Assembly: GCA_039812375.1 (NCBI GenBank)
Contig: JBDIAO010000091.1
Location: forward strand, 1-10,782
Source of the DNA: JAGOME01 sp039812375
GTDB taxonomy: Bacteria; Actinomycetota; Actinomycetes; Actinomycetales; Dermatophilaceae
DNA: 10,782 nt
Reading direction: 5' to 3'
Below, in pieces: positions 1-6,672 of the stretch; positions within the stretch are counted from its first letter, which is position 1; each line of letters begins with the position of its first letter. A program made the position numbers and the translations under genes. Below the pieces are notes generated by a model. That model saw only the letters and a list, made by a program, of their open reading frames with translations, did not search any database and was not told where the DNA came from.

Positions 1-51
1 CGGATGTCGCGTGACCAGCCGCCGGATTGGGAGGAAGGCGAGAGCGGGCGG

Positions 52-65
52 CATACTCGATCATC
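52..65 (+). promoter_or_regulatory. Putative leaderless -10 box of the MFS gene
   Basis: CATACT at 52-57 is followed by 8 nt and then GTG at 66. The preceding GCGGCATAC and the distance to the start codon are the same as at the GNAT gene (CATACC, 8 nt, ATG at 6673). The box matches TATAAT at four of six positions; no clear -35 is visible. This is an inference from spacing and from the recurrence at other genes. Confidence 0.45.
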
Positions 66-1265
66 GTGCTTGCGGCATATCGTCCCCTCTTCGATGTCCC
101 GGGGGCGCGCCGGTTCATCGCGGGTGCGGCACTGTCGCGCATCGGCGGGGCGATGTTCGGAGTCGCCATCATCGTCATGGTCAGTACCCGCCGGGACTCC
201 TATGCGCTGGCCGGCGCGGTCTCTGCTGTCGGAGTCGTCGTCCTTGCTGTCGCCAGTCCGGTCATCGGGGGCCTCATCGACCGATGGGGACAGCGCCAGG
301 CAGCGATGCCGTTCATCGTCCTGTCGGCACTCCTCGGCCTGTCCTTGGCCACGAGCAGCGTGGTGGAGGCGCCCGCGTGGACGCTCTTCGTCCTTTACGG
401 ACTCGCCTCCTTCATCCCCGAACTCGGCCCCATGTCGCGGGCCCGATGGGTGCATATTTTCGAGGGTGACGACGAAATGTTGCACACGGCGATGTCTTTC
501 GAGCAGGTACTCGAGGAGTTCTCCTTCGTGCTGGGACCGGTGCTCGCAGTAGCTGTCTCGACCACGCTACTTCCCGAGGCCGGGCTCATCCTCGCGGTCA
601 CCGTCTTCACGCTCGGAGCGCTCATCTTCCTGACTGCGAGAGCTACCGAACCCCCTGTGGTGCCGCATGCCGAGCGCCCTCCCGGCCTGGCGATCCACAA
701 CCCAGGGGTGGTTGTCATCGCCGTCGCCGGGTTGATGATCGGCGTCATCTTCGGAGCCCATGAAGTCCTCGCGGTTGCGGTCTCCGACGCTGCCGGGCAC
801 AAGAGCTTCTCGGCGGTGATCCTCGGTACGTTCGCCTTTGCCTCTGGGGTGGCCAGTCTGTGGTTCGGCACTCGGACCTTCCGGTGGAGCCTGACCCGTC
901 GGCTGCTGCTCTTTAGCGTGGGGATGTTCGTGCTGCAGAGCCCTGCCCTTGTGGTGACGAACTTGTGGGGGCTGGCTGTCGTCCTGTTCGGCACCGGATT
1001 GACCAGCGCACCGGTGATCATCACCGCCCTCACCCTGGTCCAGCGCTTGGTTCCCAGGGCTCAACTCACCGAGGGAATGGCTGTGGTCATTACCGGACCA
1101 CTCGTCGGGATCTCGTTGGGCACCGCCTTGAGCGGCTGGGCTGTTGACCGTCTCGGCGCACATCCGGCCTATGTCGTGCCGGTGCTGGCCGGCCTGTTCG
1201 CGGCGGTGATCATCGCCGCTCATCGTGGGCGCCTAGAGCGGGCTGAGGCTGCGTCGGGGTCCTGA
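66..1265 (+). CDS. MFS transporter (putative drug/metabolite exporter)
   Basis: A 399-residue integral membrane protein of the major facilitator superfamily, expected to move a small molecule across the cytoplasmic membrane by proton antiport; the substrate cannot be read from sequence. Long hydrophobic segments alternate with short charged loops along the whole length, as in a 12-helix fold of about 400 residues. The MFS motif A loop between helices 2 and 3 is seen as GGLIDRWGQR at residues 68-77. I chose the GTG at 66: a -10-like CATACT sits 8 nt upstream with the same spacing as the GNAT gene further along, which suggests a leaderless mRNA. A TTG at 27 is the only upstream alternative (412 residues); an in-frame TGA at 12-14 bounds the frame. 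A purine-rich GGGAGGAAGG at 29-38 is too far from 66 to act as a ribosome site. The gene converges on a MarR regulator, which suggests an exporter/regulator pair. Family sure, substrate unknown. Confidence 0.9.
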   Translation: MLAAYRPLFDVPGARRFIAGAALSRIGGAMFGVAIIVMVSTRRDSYALAGAVSAVGVVVLAVASPVIGGLIDRWGQRQAAMPFIVLSALLGLSLATSSVVEAPAWTLFVLYGLASFIPELGPMSRARWVHIFEGDDEMLHTAMSFEQVLEEFSFVLGPVLAVAVSTTLLPEAGLILAVTVFTLGALIFLTARATEPPVVPHAERPPGLAIHNPGVVVIAVAGLMIGVIFGAHEVLAVAVSDAAGHKSFSAVILGTFAFASGVASLWFGTRTFRWSLTRRLLLFSVGMFVLQSPALVVTNLWGLAVVLFGTGLTSAPVIITALTLVQRLVPRAQLTEGMAVVITGPLVGISLGTALSGWAVDRLGAHPAYVVPVLAGLFAAVIIAAHRGRLERAEAASGS

Positions 1266-1305
1266 GCCGTATGGCGTGGGGCTGGTGGCGGGGCATGCGG
1301 CCGGT

Positions 1306-1405
1306 GTCCGTGGCCGTGCTGGAGCGCTGTGTCCGTGGCCGTGCTGGGGCGCTGTGTCCGTGGCCGTGCCGGGGCGCCGTGTCCGTGGCCGTGCTGGGGC
1401 GCCGT
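1306..1405. repeat. 25-bp tandem repeat, 4 copies, between convergent 3' ends
   Basis: Four head-to-tail 25-bp units lie at 1306-1330, 1331-1355, 1356-1380 and 1381-1405. Each begins GTCCGTGGCCGTGC and continues with a TGG/CGG-AGCG/GGCG segment; units differ at only a few positions. The array fills most of the 158-bp gap between the stop of the MFS gene (1265) and the stop of marR (1424). Because 25 is not a multiple of three, each unit shifts reading frame, so it is unlikely to be coding. It could fold or hinder convergent transcription, but no simple hairpin terminator is evident. Confidence 0.9.
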
Positions 1406-1423
1406 GCTGTCCTCAGTGTCGTC

Positions 1424-1885
1424 TCAGGCGCTGGGCATGCTCGGGGGAGGTTCCAAGCCCCGCTCCAGGTCGGTGGCAAATCGGGCCAGCAGCCTCGCGA
1501 ATTGCGCCCGGTCCTGCGCAGTCCAGTCACCCATGAGGGCCTCGAGCCAGGAATCCCGGCGGGCGCGAACGTCAAGGAGCAGATCCTTCCCGGCATCCGT
1601 CAGAGCCAGGACCTGAGCTCGGCGATCGCTGGCGTCTGGGAGTTTCACGACCAGCCGCTGCTCGGTCAGAGTGCTCACCTGTCGACTGATCGTCGAGATG
1701 TCGGCGTGCAGAGCCCCTGCCAGATCGGAGACCCGGCAGGGATGAGACCAGATTCGAAACATCAGTGGATAGTGCATCGGGTCGACGTCGGCGACCTGTC
1801 GGAGGGCCTGGTGGCGAGCAGCGTGCATGAGCCGGATGATTCGGATGAGGTTGTCTCCGAGGGACCGTTCGGGGGGTCGGGGCAC
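1424..1885 (-). CDS. MarR-family winged-helix transcriptional regulator
   Basis: A 153-residue DNA-binding regulator of the MarR family, which usually acts as a dimer repressing nearby efflux or stress genes and is released by small ligands. The N-terminal dimerisation helix (about residues 9-32) leads into a winged helix. The helix-turn-helix runs through RVSDLAGALHADISTISRQV (51-70), with the recognition helix around 62-78. The wing carries the family signature DASDRRAQVLALT (84-96), including the D-R-R residues. The C-terminal helices (from about 100) complete the dimer interface. I prefer GTG at 1883-1885 because a GGAG lies 6 nt upstream (1892-1895). A TTG at 1921 would add 12 proline/arginine-rich residues and has no ribosome site. 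The gene converges on the MFS exporter, its most likely target. Its upstream region carries 11-bp and 17-bp tandem repeats, which could contain operators. Confidence 0.9.
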   Translation of the reverse strand: MPRPPERSLGDNLIRIIRLMHAARHQALRQVADVDPMHYPLMFRIWSHPCRVSDLAGALHADISTISRQVSTLTEQRLVVKLPDASDRRAQVLALTDAGKDLLLDVRARRDSWLEALMGDWTAQDRAQFARLLARFATDLERGLEPPPSMPSA

Positions 1886-1948
1886 GGTGGGCTCCAGGGG
1901 GAGGCGGCGGACGCCAACCAATGTAGGGCACCGTCACGTCGTAGGCCG

Positions 1949-1981
1949 CCCGGATGGTGCCCGCATGGCGCCCGCATGGCG
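1949..1981. repeat. 11-bp tandem repeat, 3 copies, upstream of marR
   Basis: Units at 1949-1959 (CCCGGATGGTG), 1960-1970 and 1971-1981 (both CCCGCATGGCG). The second and third are identical and the first differs at two positions. Eleven bp is about one helical turn, so the same bases face one side of the DNA. The array sits 64-96 bp upstream of the chosen marR start, where an operator would be plausible, but MarR sites are usually palindromic and these units are not. Confidence 0.8.
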
Positions 1982-2011
1982 CGACCTGGTCCAAGCGGCC
2001 CGGCAGTGCCC

Positions 2012-2079
2012 GGGCTGGCCGGTGCCCCGGGCTGGCCGGTGCCCCGGGCTGGCCGGTGCCCCGGGCTGGCCGGTGCCCG
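2012..2079. repeat. 17-bp tandem repeat, 4 copies
   Basis: Four units of GGGCTGGCCGGTGCCCC at 2012-2028, 2029-2045, 2046-2062 and 2063-2079; the first three are identical and the last ends in G instead of C. Each unit contains overlapping short palindromes (GGCC, CCGG; CCCGGG at the joins). It lies in the gap between marR and the GH1 remnant. An open frame continuing from the GH1 relic reads through it as a Gly/Pro/Ala repeat, which I regard as non-genuine protein because the frame changes with every unit. Confidence 0.92.
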
Positions 2080-2104
2080 GGGATGACGGTTCCTGGGTTC
2101 GTGA

Positions 2105-2165
2105 GACCCCGGATCCATGGCGAAACCACGGAAACCTTTCGGGGTTTCGCCCTGGATCCGGGATC
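2105..2165. repeat. Large near-perfect palindrome (23-bp arms, 15-nt loop)
   Basis: The left arm 2105-2127 and right arm 2143-2165 are reverse complements at 21 of 23 positions; the mismatches are at 2107/2163 and 2118/2152. Both arms contain GGATCC and the motif CGAAACC / GGTTTCG. The 15-nt centre (2128-2142) is ACGGAAACCTTTCGG. A second small perfect palindrome, GGGATCATCCC, overlaps the right edge at 2160-2170. There is no T-run on either side, so a canonical intrinsic terminator is not evident. It could be a REP-like or miniature element, or the scar of a rearrangement, since GH1 homology stops about 30 bp to its right. Confidence 0.9.
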
Positions 2166-3209
2166 ATCCCGAAATCGTGTGGCCTGTGGGGCGGGGGCAG
2201 CCCGGAGGTGACGATAGCCCGCAGGTGATCGTGGATGTAGCGGGACCGGAAACTCTCGGTGTTGTCAGCAGTGCCGTTCTCGGTCACCCAGATCGGCCCC
2301 GGGAAGCGCTGCGTCAGCTCCCGAGCGAGCGTGACCAGGCCCTGAGGATGGATCTCCCAACCGAGGTCGTTGACGGCGGCGTCAGGGAAGGTTCCGTCAT
2401 CCAGGCGGGAGACCGCGGTGCGCGAGTAGTAGTTGATCCCCAGATAGTCGTAGTACCTGCCCGGGGTGACTTCTTTGGGCTGCCCGCCCAGCTCCTTGGC
2501 GAACCGTCCGGCGAGCATCGCCTCGCCGATGATGTCCTGGAACAGTCGGGCACTGAGGGCAGCGAGCCCGCGGTGCATCGGGTTGCCGGCCCGCAGCGGC
2601 TCGAAGACGCGGACGTGGTGTGCGAAGCCGACCGGTGCGGCGGTATCGAGCGAGGTGATCGTCCGGTATGCCGTGCAGCGCGCGATAGCCAAGTGGCGCA
2701 ACACTATCCGCAGGGCTCTCCAAGAGTTGCGCCGAGCCGGCGGGAACGTCCCGTAGAGCCAGCCGAAGCTCGCGTAGACGTTCGGTTCGTTGATCGTGCA
2801 CCACGCCGGGACGAGGTCGCTCAGGTGGGTGACGGCATACCGGACGAACCGGTCGAAGACCGCCGGCGACTGCGGATCCATCCACCCACCTGCCGCCTCG
2901 AACCATGACGGGTTGGTGAAGTGGTGCAGCGTCACCAAAGGCTCGATTCCTCGCTCGCGTAGGGCCGACAGCTCGGCTCGGTAGTGCGCCAGCGCGTCAG
3001 CGTCGAAGACCCCCGGCCGAGGTTCCAGCCGAGCCCACTCCAGGCCGAGCCGGTGGACCCCCAGCCCCAGGTTCGCCATGAGGTCGACGTCCTGCCGCCA
3101 GCGATTCCAATGGTCGGTGGCAACCAGGGGGGCCGAGCGGGTCGGTCGGTGACCGGGGAGGGCCTGCTCGGATACTCATCGTCGGGAAGGGTCTGTCAGC
3201 AGGTCGCGT

Positions 3210-3222
3210 TACCGTCCCTGTC
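3210..3222 (+). promoter_or_regulatory. Putative leaderless -10 box of the helicase gene
   Basis: TACCGT (3210-3215) fits the actinobacterial TAnnnT -10 pattern and is followed by CCCTGTC and the ATG at 3223. No Shine-Dalgarno-like purine run lies in the 15 nt before the ATG. This arrangement suggests that transcription starts at or next to the ATG. No clear -35 hexamer is visible. Confidence 0.5.
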
Positions 3223-6200
3223 ATGGCATTTCAGGTGGCGGCGTCGGGCTGGCTCACCGCCGTCACCGCGGCGGTCGGTCGGGACGTCCTCGGCGACGCG
3301 ACATGGGAGCGAGGGGCGGCGTATGCGGCTGCCGGCCATGTGCTGTCCATTGCCTCCGCGGATCGGGGCCGGATGCTCCTGGCCGAGGTGCAGGGCACCC
3401 GGGATTCTCCCTACCAGACGCTGGTGACTGCAGATGCGGGCACTGGGGAGCGTGCCATCGCCGAGCTGGTGGCCGCTGGCAAGCGACCGTGGACCTCGCG
3501 GTGCTCGTGCCCGATGCGCACCGAGTGCAAGCACGTTGCCGCCGTGCTGGCCAGCGCTGCTGCCGCCCACGAGGCTCAGCGGCGGCCACCGCCGACCCAG
3601 CCGGACTGGGAGAGTGTGTTCACGCCCATGCTGGAGGGGCCGCAGGGCCCCGATGGCGCAGCGCGGCAGGACTCTCCTGCGGGTGCGATTGCAGCCCCGC
3701 CGCTCGGTCTCATCGTCGATCTCGTGCTGCGGCCGGGCCCACGCCGGATGCCCGAGCACCGAGTGGGAATCCAGGCCACCCGCCGGCTCGTCACCGGCCA
3801 GTGGGCGAGGCGGTTGCCGTGGACCGAGCTCAACGATCAGCGGCGCCATCCTGCTCCAGCGGATCAGCGGGAGGCTCTCGCCCAGATCCGCCGACTCGGT
3901 ACCGCACACCTGCCGATGTATGCCCAGTTGGGAGCCACCGAGCTGTTTCTCGACACCATGGGCCCGCAGGTGTGGCCGATGCTGCACCACTGTGTCGACA
4001 CGGGGGTGGAGCTCATCGGGCCGCGCGCCAGCGGGTTGCGGATTGAACTCTTCCCGCAAGACGCCGAGGTCACCGTGGACATCAGCGGCGGTGACGGCGA
4101 CCTTCAGGTGCAGATCGACCTTGGTGACGACGTCTTCCCCGCCGATGCCCAGCGAGGTCTCATCGGCGCCCAGGCTCACGGACTGTGGGCGAAGTGGGAC
4201 GACGAGGGTCCCGTCCTGGGGTTGCGCGGCTTCACCCGGGTGCTACCGGACACGCTGCGCTCAGTGGCCCTGGACCACGCGACGCTGATCGTCCCCAGGG
4301 CCGATGCGGAGCGGTTCCGGCGACTGTTTCTGCCGCGCCTTTCCGGCGTCATCCGGATCCGAGCCCGAGACGGCGCCCTCGAGGCCCCCCGCGAGCCCCG
4401 GGTCGTCGTCACGGTCGACGTGCGCACCGGGGAGCGCAACGGCGTCGATGTCGACCTCGCGGTCGGCTACGACGTGGGCGGCGGAGTGGTGATCACGCTC
4501 GATCATGCTGCTGCCCCGGGACTGCGCGACCCGGTGGCAGAGCAGAGACTTCTGGCCTCGCTGGAGATCCTTGACGCACTCCCCGGCGCTCGGCACCACG
4601 TCCCTGGGCTGGGCAGGGGCGGCCGGATGGAGCACCACTGGCTCGCGGGGAACGTGGAGCTGCGCGGTATCCCGGCCGCCACGTTCGTCATCGATACCCT
4701 GCCGGCTCTCGAGGCGCATCCCCAGGTGATCGTCCGGGTGCACGGTGACCTCCCCGCATACCACGAGGTGACCGAGGCGCCGACGATCGAGGTCGCCGCC
4801 AGCCCGGACCCAGCCGCCGGGACGGACTGGCTCGACCTGCATATCGTGGTCCGGGTCGACGAGCAGGAGGTGCCTTTCGAACCGCTCTTCCAGGCCCTGG
4901 TCCGTGGTGAGGAAACGATGGTCCTCGACTCGGGCACCTGGTTCCGGCTGGACCATCCCGACCTGATCCGCCTGCGAGATCTCATTGCCGAGGCTCGTGA
5001 ACTTGACGACACCCCGCGCCCGGGTCGCGCCCGGGTCAATCGCTTCCAGGTGTCTCTCTTCGACGACCTCGACGATGTGGCCGAGCTGCGCGGCGCCGAT
5101 GCCTGGCGAGGGCGGTTGGCGGCACTGCGCGGTTTGGACCTCACTGCGCGCCCCGTCCCGGCCGGGCTCACGGCGACCTTGCGTCCCTATCAGGAAGGGG
5201 GCTTCCAATGGCTGGCCGCGCTGTGGGAGGCCGGGTTGGGCGGGATCCTCGCGGACGACATGGGTTTGGGCAAGACCCTCCAAGTACTCGCCGTGCTGCT
5301 GCACGCCCAACGTCGGGGGGACCTGACCGACCCGGTCCTCGTCGTCGCCCCGACCTCGGTGCTGGAGACCTGGCGCAGTGAGGCAGCCCGGTTCGCGCCG
5401 TCCCTGCGCACGGTCATCCTCGGCGAGACGCAGCGTCGGCGTGGAGTGCCCCTGGCCGACTCGGTCTGCGGGATGGATCTCGTCGTCACCTCGTATGCCG
5501 TCTGCCGCATCGATGCCGAGGCATTCGAGGCAGTGTCGTGGCGTGGGGTCGTGCTGGATGAGGCCCAGTTCGTCAAGAACCCCCGCAGCAAGGGGCACGC
5601 CGTCATCCGACGGCTCCGCGCCTCGTTCGTCCTGGCCGTGACCGGAACGCCGCTGGAGAACTCGTTGATGGACCTGTGGTCGCTGCTCGCGCTCGCCGCC
5701 CCAGGGCTGTATCCGCGTGCTGATGTCTTCTCGACCCGATACCGCCGGCCCATCGAGTCCGGGGTGGAGCCGGAGCGGCTCGACCAGCTGCGCCGCCGGG
5801 TTCGCCCGCTGATGCTCCGCCGGGCCAAGTCCGAGGTCGCCGCCGAGCTTCCGGACAAGCAAGTTCAGGTCCTCGACATCTCCTTGGGTGCGGCGCACGC
5901 CCGGATCTATGAGCGGCAGCTGCAGCGGGAGCGGCAGCGAGTCCTTGGCCTGCTCGCCGATCCTGAGGCCAACCGGATTGCCATCCTCGCCTCGATCACC
6001 CGGTTGCGTCAGCTTGCACTCGACCCGGCACTGGTCGACGACGAGCACGGTGAGGTCGGCTCCGCCAAGGTGGACGCGCTCGTCGAGCACCTCCTGGAGC
6101 TGCGCCGTGAGGGTCATCGCGCCCTGGTGTTCAGCCAGTTCACCCGGTTCTTGCGTCGGGTCCAGGCCCGGCTGCAGCGGGAGGGCATCGCCACGGCATA

Positions 6201-6573
6201 CCTCGACGGGTCGACGACGAACCGGCCCGAGGTGATCCGTGGATTCCGAGAGGGGGATGCAACCGCCTTCCTCATCTCCCTCAAGGCCGGTGGCTTCGGG
6301 CTCACCCTCACTGAGGCGGACTACGTCTTCGTCCTCGACCCCTGGTGGAATCCGGCGGCGGAGGCCCAGGCCATCGACCGCACCCACCGCATCGGGCAGA
6401 CGAGCAACGTCATCGTCTATCGGCTCATCGCCGTGGGAACCATCGAGGAGAAAGTGCTCGCCCTACAGGAGCGAAAACGAGACCTGTTCACCCGGGTCGT
6501 CGATGAGGGTGGTGCGCTCTCCGGGGCGCTGACCGCCCAGGACATCCGGGCGTTGTTCGACGCCGGCGAGTGA
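3223..6573 (+). CDS. SWIM zinc-finger SNF2-family DEAD/DEAH-like helicase
   Basis: A 1116-residue cytoplasmic ATPase of superfamily 2, SNF2/Rad54-like group, expected to translocate on double-stranded DNA or remodel protein-DNA complexes. A SWIM zinc finger, C94-x-C96-x5-C102-x-H104 (CSCPMRTECKH), lies near the N-terminus. Residues of about 130-640 form a long region resembling the helicase-associated part of bacterial SNF2 proteins. The ATPase core follows: Walker A DDMGLGKT (678-685), Walker B DEAQ (779-782), motif III TGTPLEN (807-813), VFSQF (about 969-973), motif V SLKAGGFGL (1019-1027) and motif VI QAIDRTHRIGQ (1049-1059). All motifs look intact. ATG 3223 is chosen because a leaderless -10 box immediately precedes it. 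A strong stem-loop follows the stop codon. The biological role of stand-alone bacterial SWIM-SNF2 proteins is poorly known; repair or transcription recycling (RapA-like) are possible. No methylase, nuclease or other defence partner is adjacent. Confidence 0.95.
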   Translation: MAFQVAASGWLTAVTAAVGRDVLGDATWERGAAYAAAGHVLSIASADRGRMLLAEVQGTRDSPYQTLVTADAGTGERAIAELVAAGKRPWTSRCSCPMRTECKHVAAVLASAAAAHEAQRRPPPTQPDWESVFTPMLEGPQGPDGAARQDSPAGAIAAPPLGLIVDLVLRPGPRRMPEHRVGIQATRRLVTGQWARRLPWTELNDQRRHPAPADQREALAQIRRLGTAHLPMYAQLGATELFLDTMGPQVWPMLHHCVDTGVELIGPRASGLRIELFPQDAEVTVDISGGDGDLQVQIDLGDDVFPADAQRGLIGAQAHGLWAKWDDEGPVLGLRGFTRVLPDTLRSVALDHATLIVPRADAERFRRLFLPRLSGVIRIRARDGALEAPREPRVVVTVDVRTGERNGVDVDLAVGYDVGGGVVITLDHAAAPGLRDPVAEQRLLASLEILDALPGARHHVPGLGRGGRMEHHWLAGNVELRGIPAATFVIDTLPALEAHPQVIVRVHGDLPAYHEVTEAPTIEVAASPDPAAGTDWLDLHIVVRVDEQEVPFEPLFQALVRGEETMVLDSGTWFRLDHPDLIRLRDLIAEARELDDTPRPGRARVNRFQVSLFDDLDDVAELRGADAWRGRLAALRGLDLTARPVPAGLTATLRPYQEGGFQWLAALWEAGLGGILADDMGLGKTLQVLAVLLHAQRRGDLTDPVLVVAPTSVLETWRSEAARFAPSLRTVILGETQRRRGVPLADSVCGMDLVVTSYAVCRIDAEAFEAVSWRGVVLDEAQFVKNPRSKGHAVIRRLRASFVLAVTGTPLENSLMDLWSLLALAAPGLYPRADVFSTRYRRPIESGVEPERLDQLRRRVRPLMLRRAKSEVAAELPDKQVQVLDISLGAAHARIYERQLQRERQRVLGLLADPEANRIAILASITRLRQLALDPALVDDEHGEVGSAKVDALVEHLLELRREGHRALVFSQFTRFLRRVQARLQREGIATAYLDGSTTNRPEVIRGFREGDATAFLISLKAGGFGLTLTEADYVFVLDPWWNPAAEAQAIDRTHRIGQTSNVIVYRLIAVGTIEEKVLALQERKRDLFTRVVDEGGALSGALTAQDIRALFDAGE

Positions 6574-6600
6574 GGACTCCGGTGTCTGCGGTGCGTGTGC

Positions 6601-6648
6601 GACCGGACGGATCCGTCTCACCACCCGACGGACCCGAGGCGTCCGGTC
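6601..6648 (+). terminator. Stem-loop after the helicase gene, candidate terminator
   Basis: The outer arms GACCGGAC (6601-6608) and GTCCGGTC (6641-6648) are perfect reverse complements. Inside them GGATCCGTC (6609-6617) pairs with GACGGACCC (6627-6635) with one mismatch. The result is about 17 bp of stem, a 9-nt loop (6618-6626) and a 5-nt bulge (6636-6640). It begins 28 nt after the helicase stop and ends 12 nt before the -10 box of the next gene. There is no U-tract, as is common for terminator-like hairpins in high-GC genomes. It could instead be an operator for the downstream promoter. Confidence 0.55.
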
Positions 6649-6660
6649 GGGGTGGCGGCA

Positions 6661-6672
6661 TACCCTGCCGTC
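6661..6672 (+). promoter_or_regulatory. Putative leaderless -10 box of the GNAT gene
   Basis: TACCCT (6661-6666) matches TAnnnT and is followed by GCCGTC and ATG at 6673. The 6-nt gap is what is expected if the A of ATG is the transcription start. No Shine-Dalgarno sequence is present. This fixes the start over an in-frame GTG-type start at 6595, which would place coding sequence through the stem-loop. Confidence 0.6.

Larger units (their letters stand above)
1934..3121 (-). pseudogene. Glycoside hydrolase family 1 (beta-glucosidase-like) remnant, truncated at both ends
   Basis: GH1 enzymes cleave beta-glycosidic bonds in a (beta/alpha)8 barrel of about 440 residues. Recognisable GH1 sequence starts near 3121 with ATDHWNRWRQDVDLMANLGL (3121-3062) and stops near 2195 after YIHDHLRAIVTSGLP, roughly 305 residues. 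Numbering from the only in-frame ATG (3079), both catalytic residues survive: acid/base E98 in TINEPNV (nt 2786-2788) and nucleophile E267 in WVTENGT (nt 2279-2281). Missing are the N-terminal FLWG-type strand with its substrate-binding Gln, and the C-terminal W-S-L-x-D-N-x-E-W region. An in-frame stop lies just upstream near 3170, and I found no continuation in other frames. The open frame runs on to 1934 through the palindrome and the 17-bp repeats, giving an unrelated tail. No internal stop occurs, so decay may be recent, or a fused product may still be made. Its 5' side abuts the helicase promoter. Confidence 0.8.

Noticed and set aside
1306..2079. Possible CRISPR array
   Set aside because: The repeats are directly adjacent with no spacers, the units are short, and no cas gene is present.
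2012..2079. 17-bp units as plasmid iterons or a replication origin
   Set aside because: There is no AT-rich region, no DnaA-box cluster and no rep gene nearby; the neighbourhood is ordinary chromosomal metabolism.
1271..2086. Plus-strand open frame of 271 codons across the marR region
   Set aside because: It begins in the 25-bp array, runs antisense to marR and ends in the 17-bp array. Its translation is repeat-derived Gly/Pro/Arg/Trp sequence with no family resemblance.
2117..2908. Plus-strand open frame of 263 codons over the GH1 relic
   Set aside because: It is antisense to clear GH1 homology and shows no domain of its own.
4261..6387. Long open frame (708 codons) on the minus strand
   Set aside because: It lies entirely antisense to the well-supported SNF2 helicase. 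Its translation is charged and low in complexity with no recognisable domain, as expected from high-GC shadow frames.
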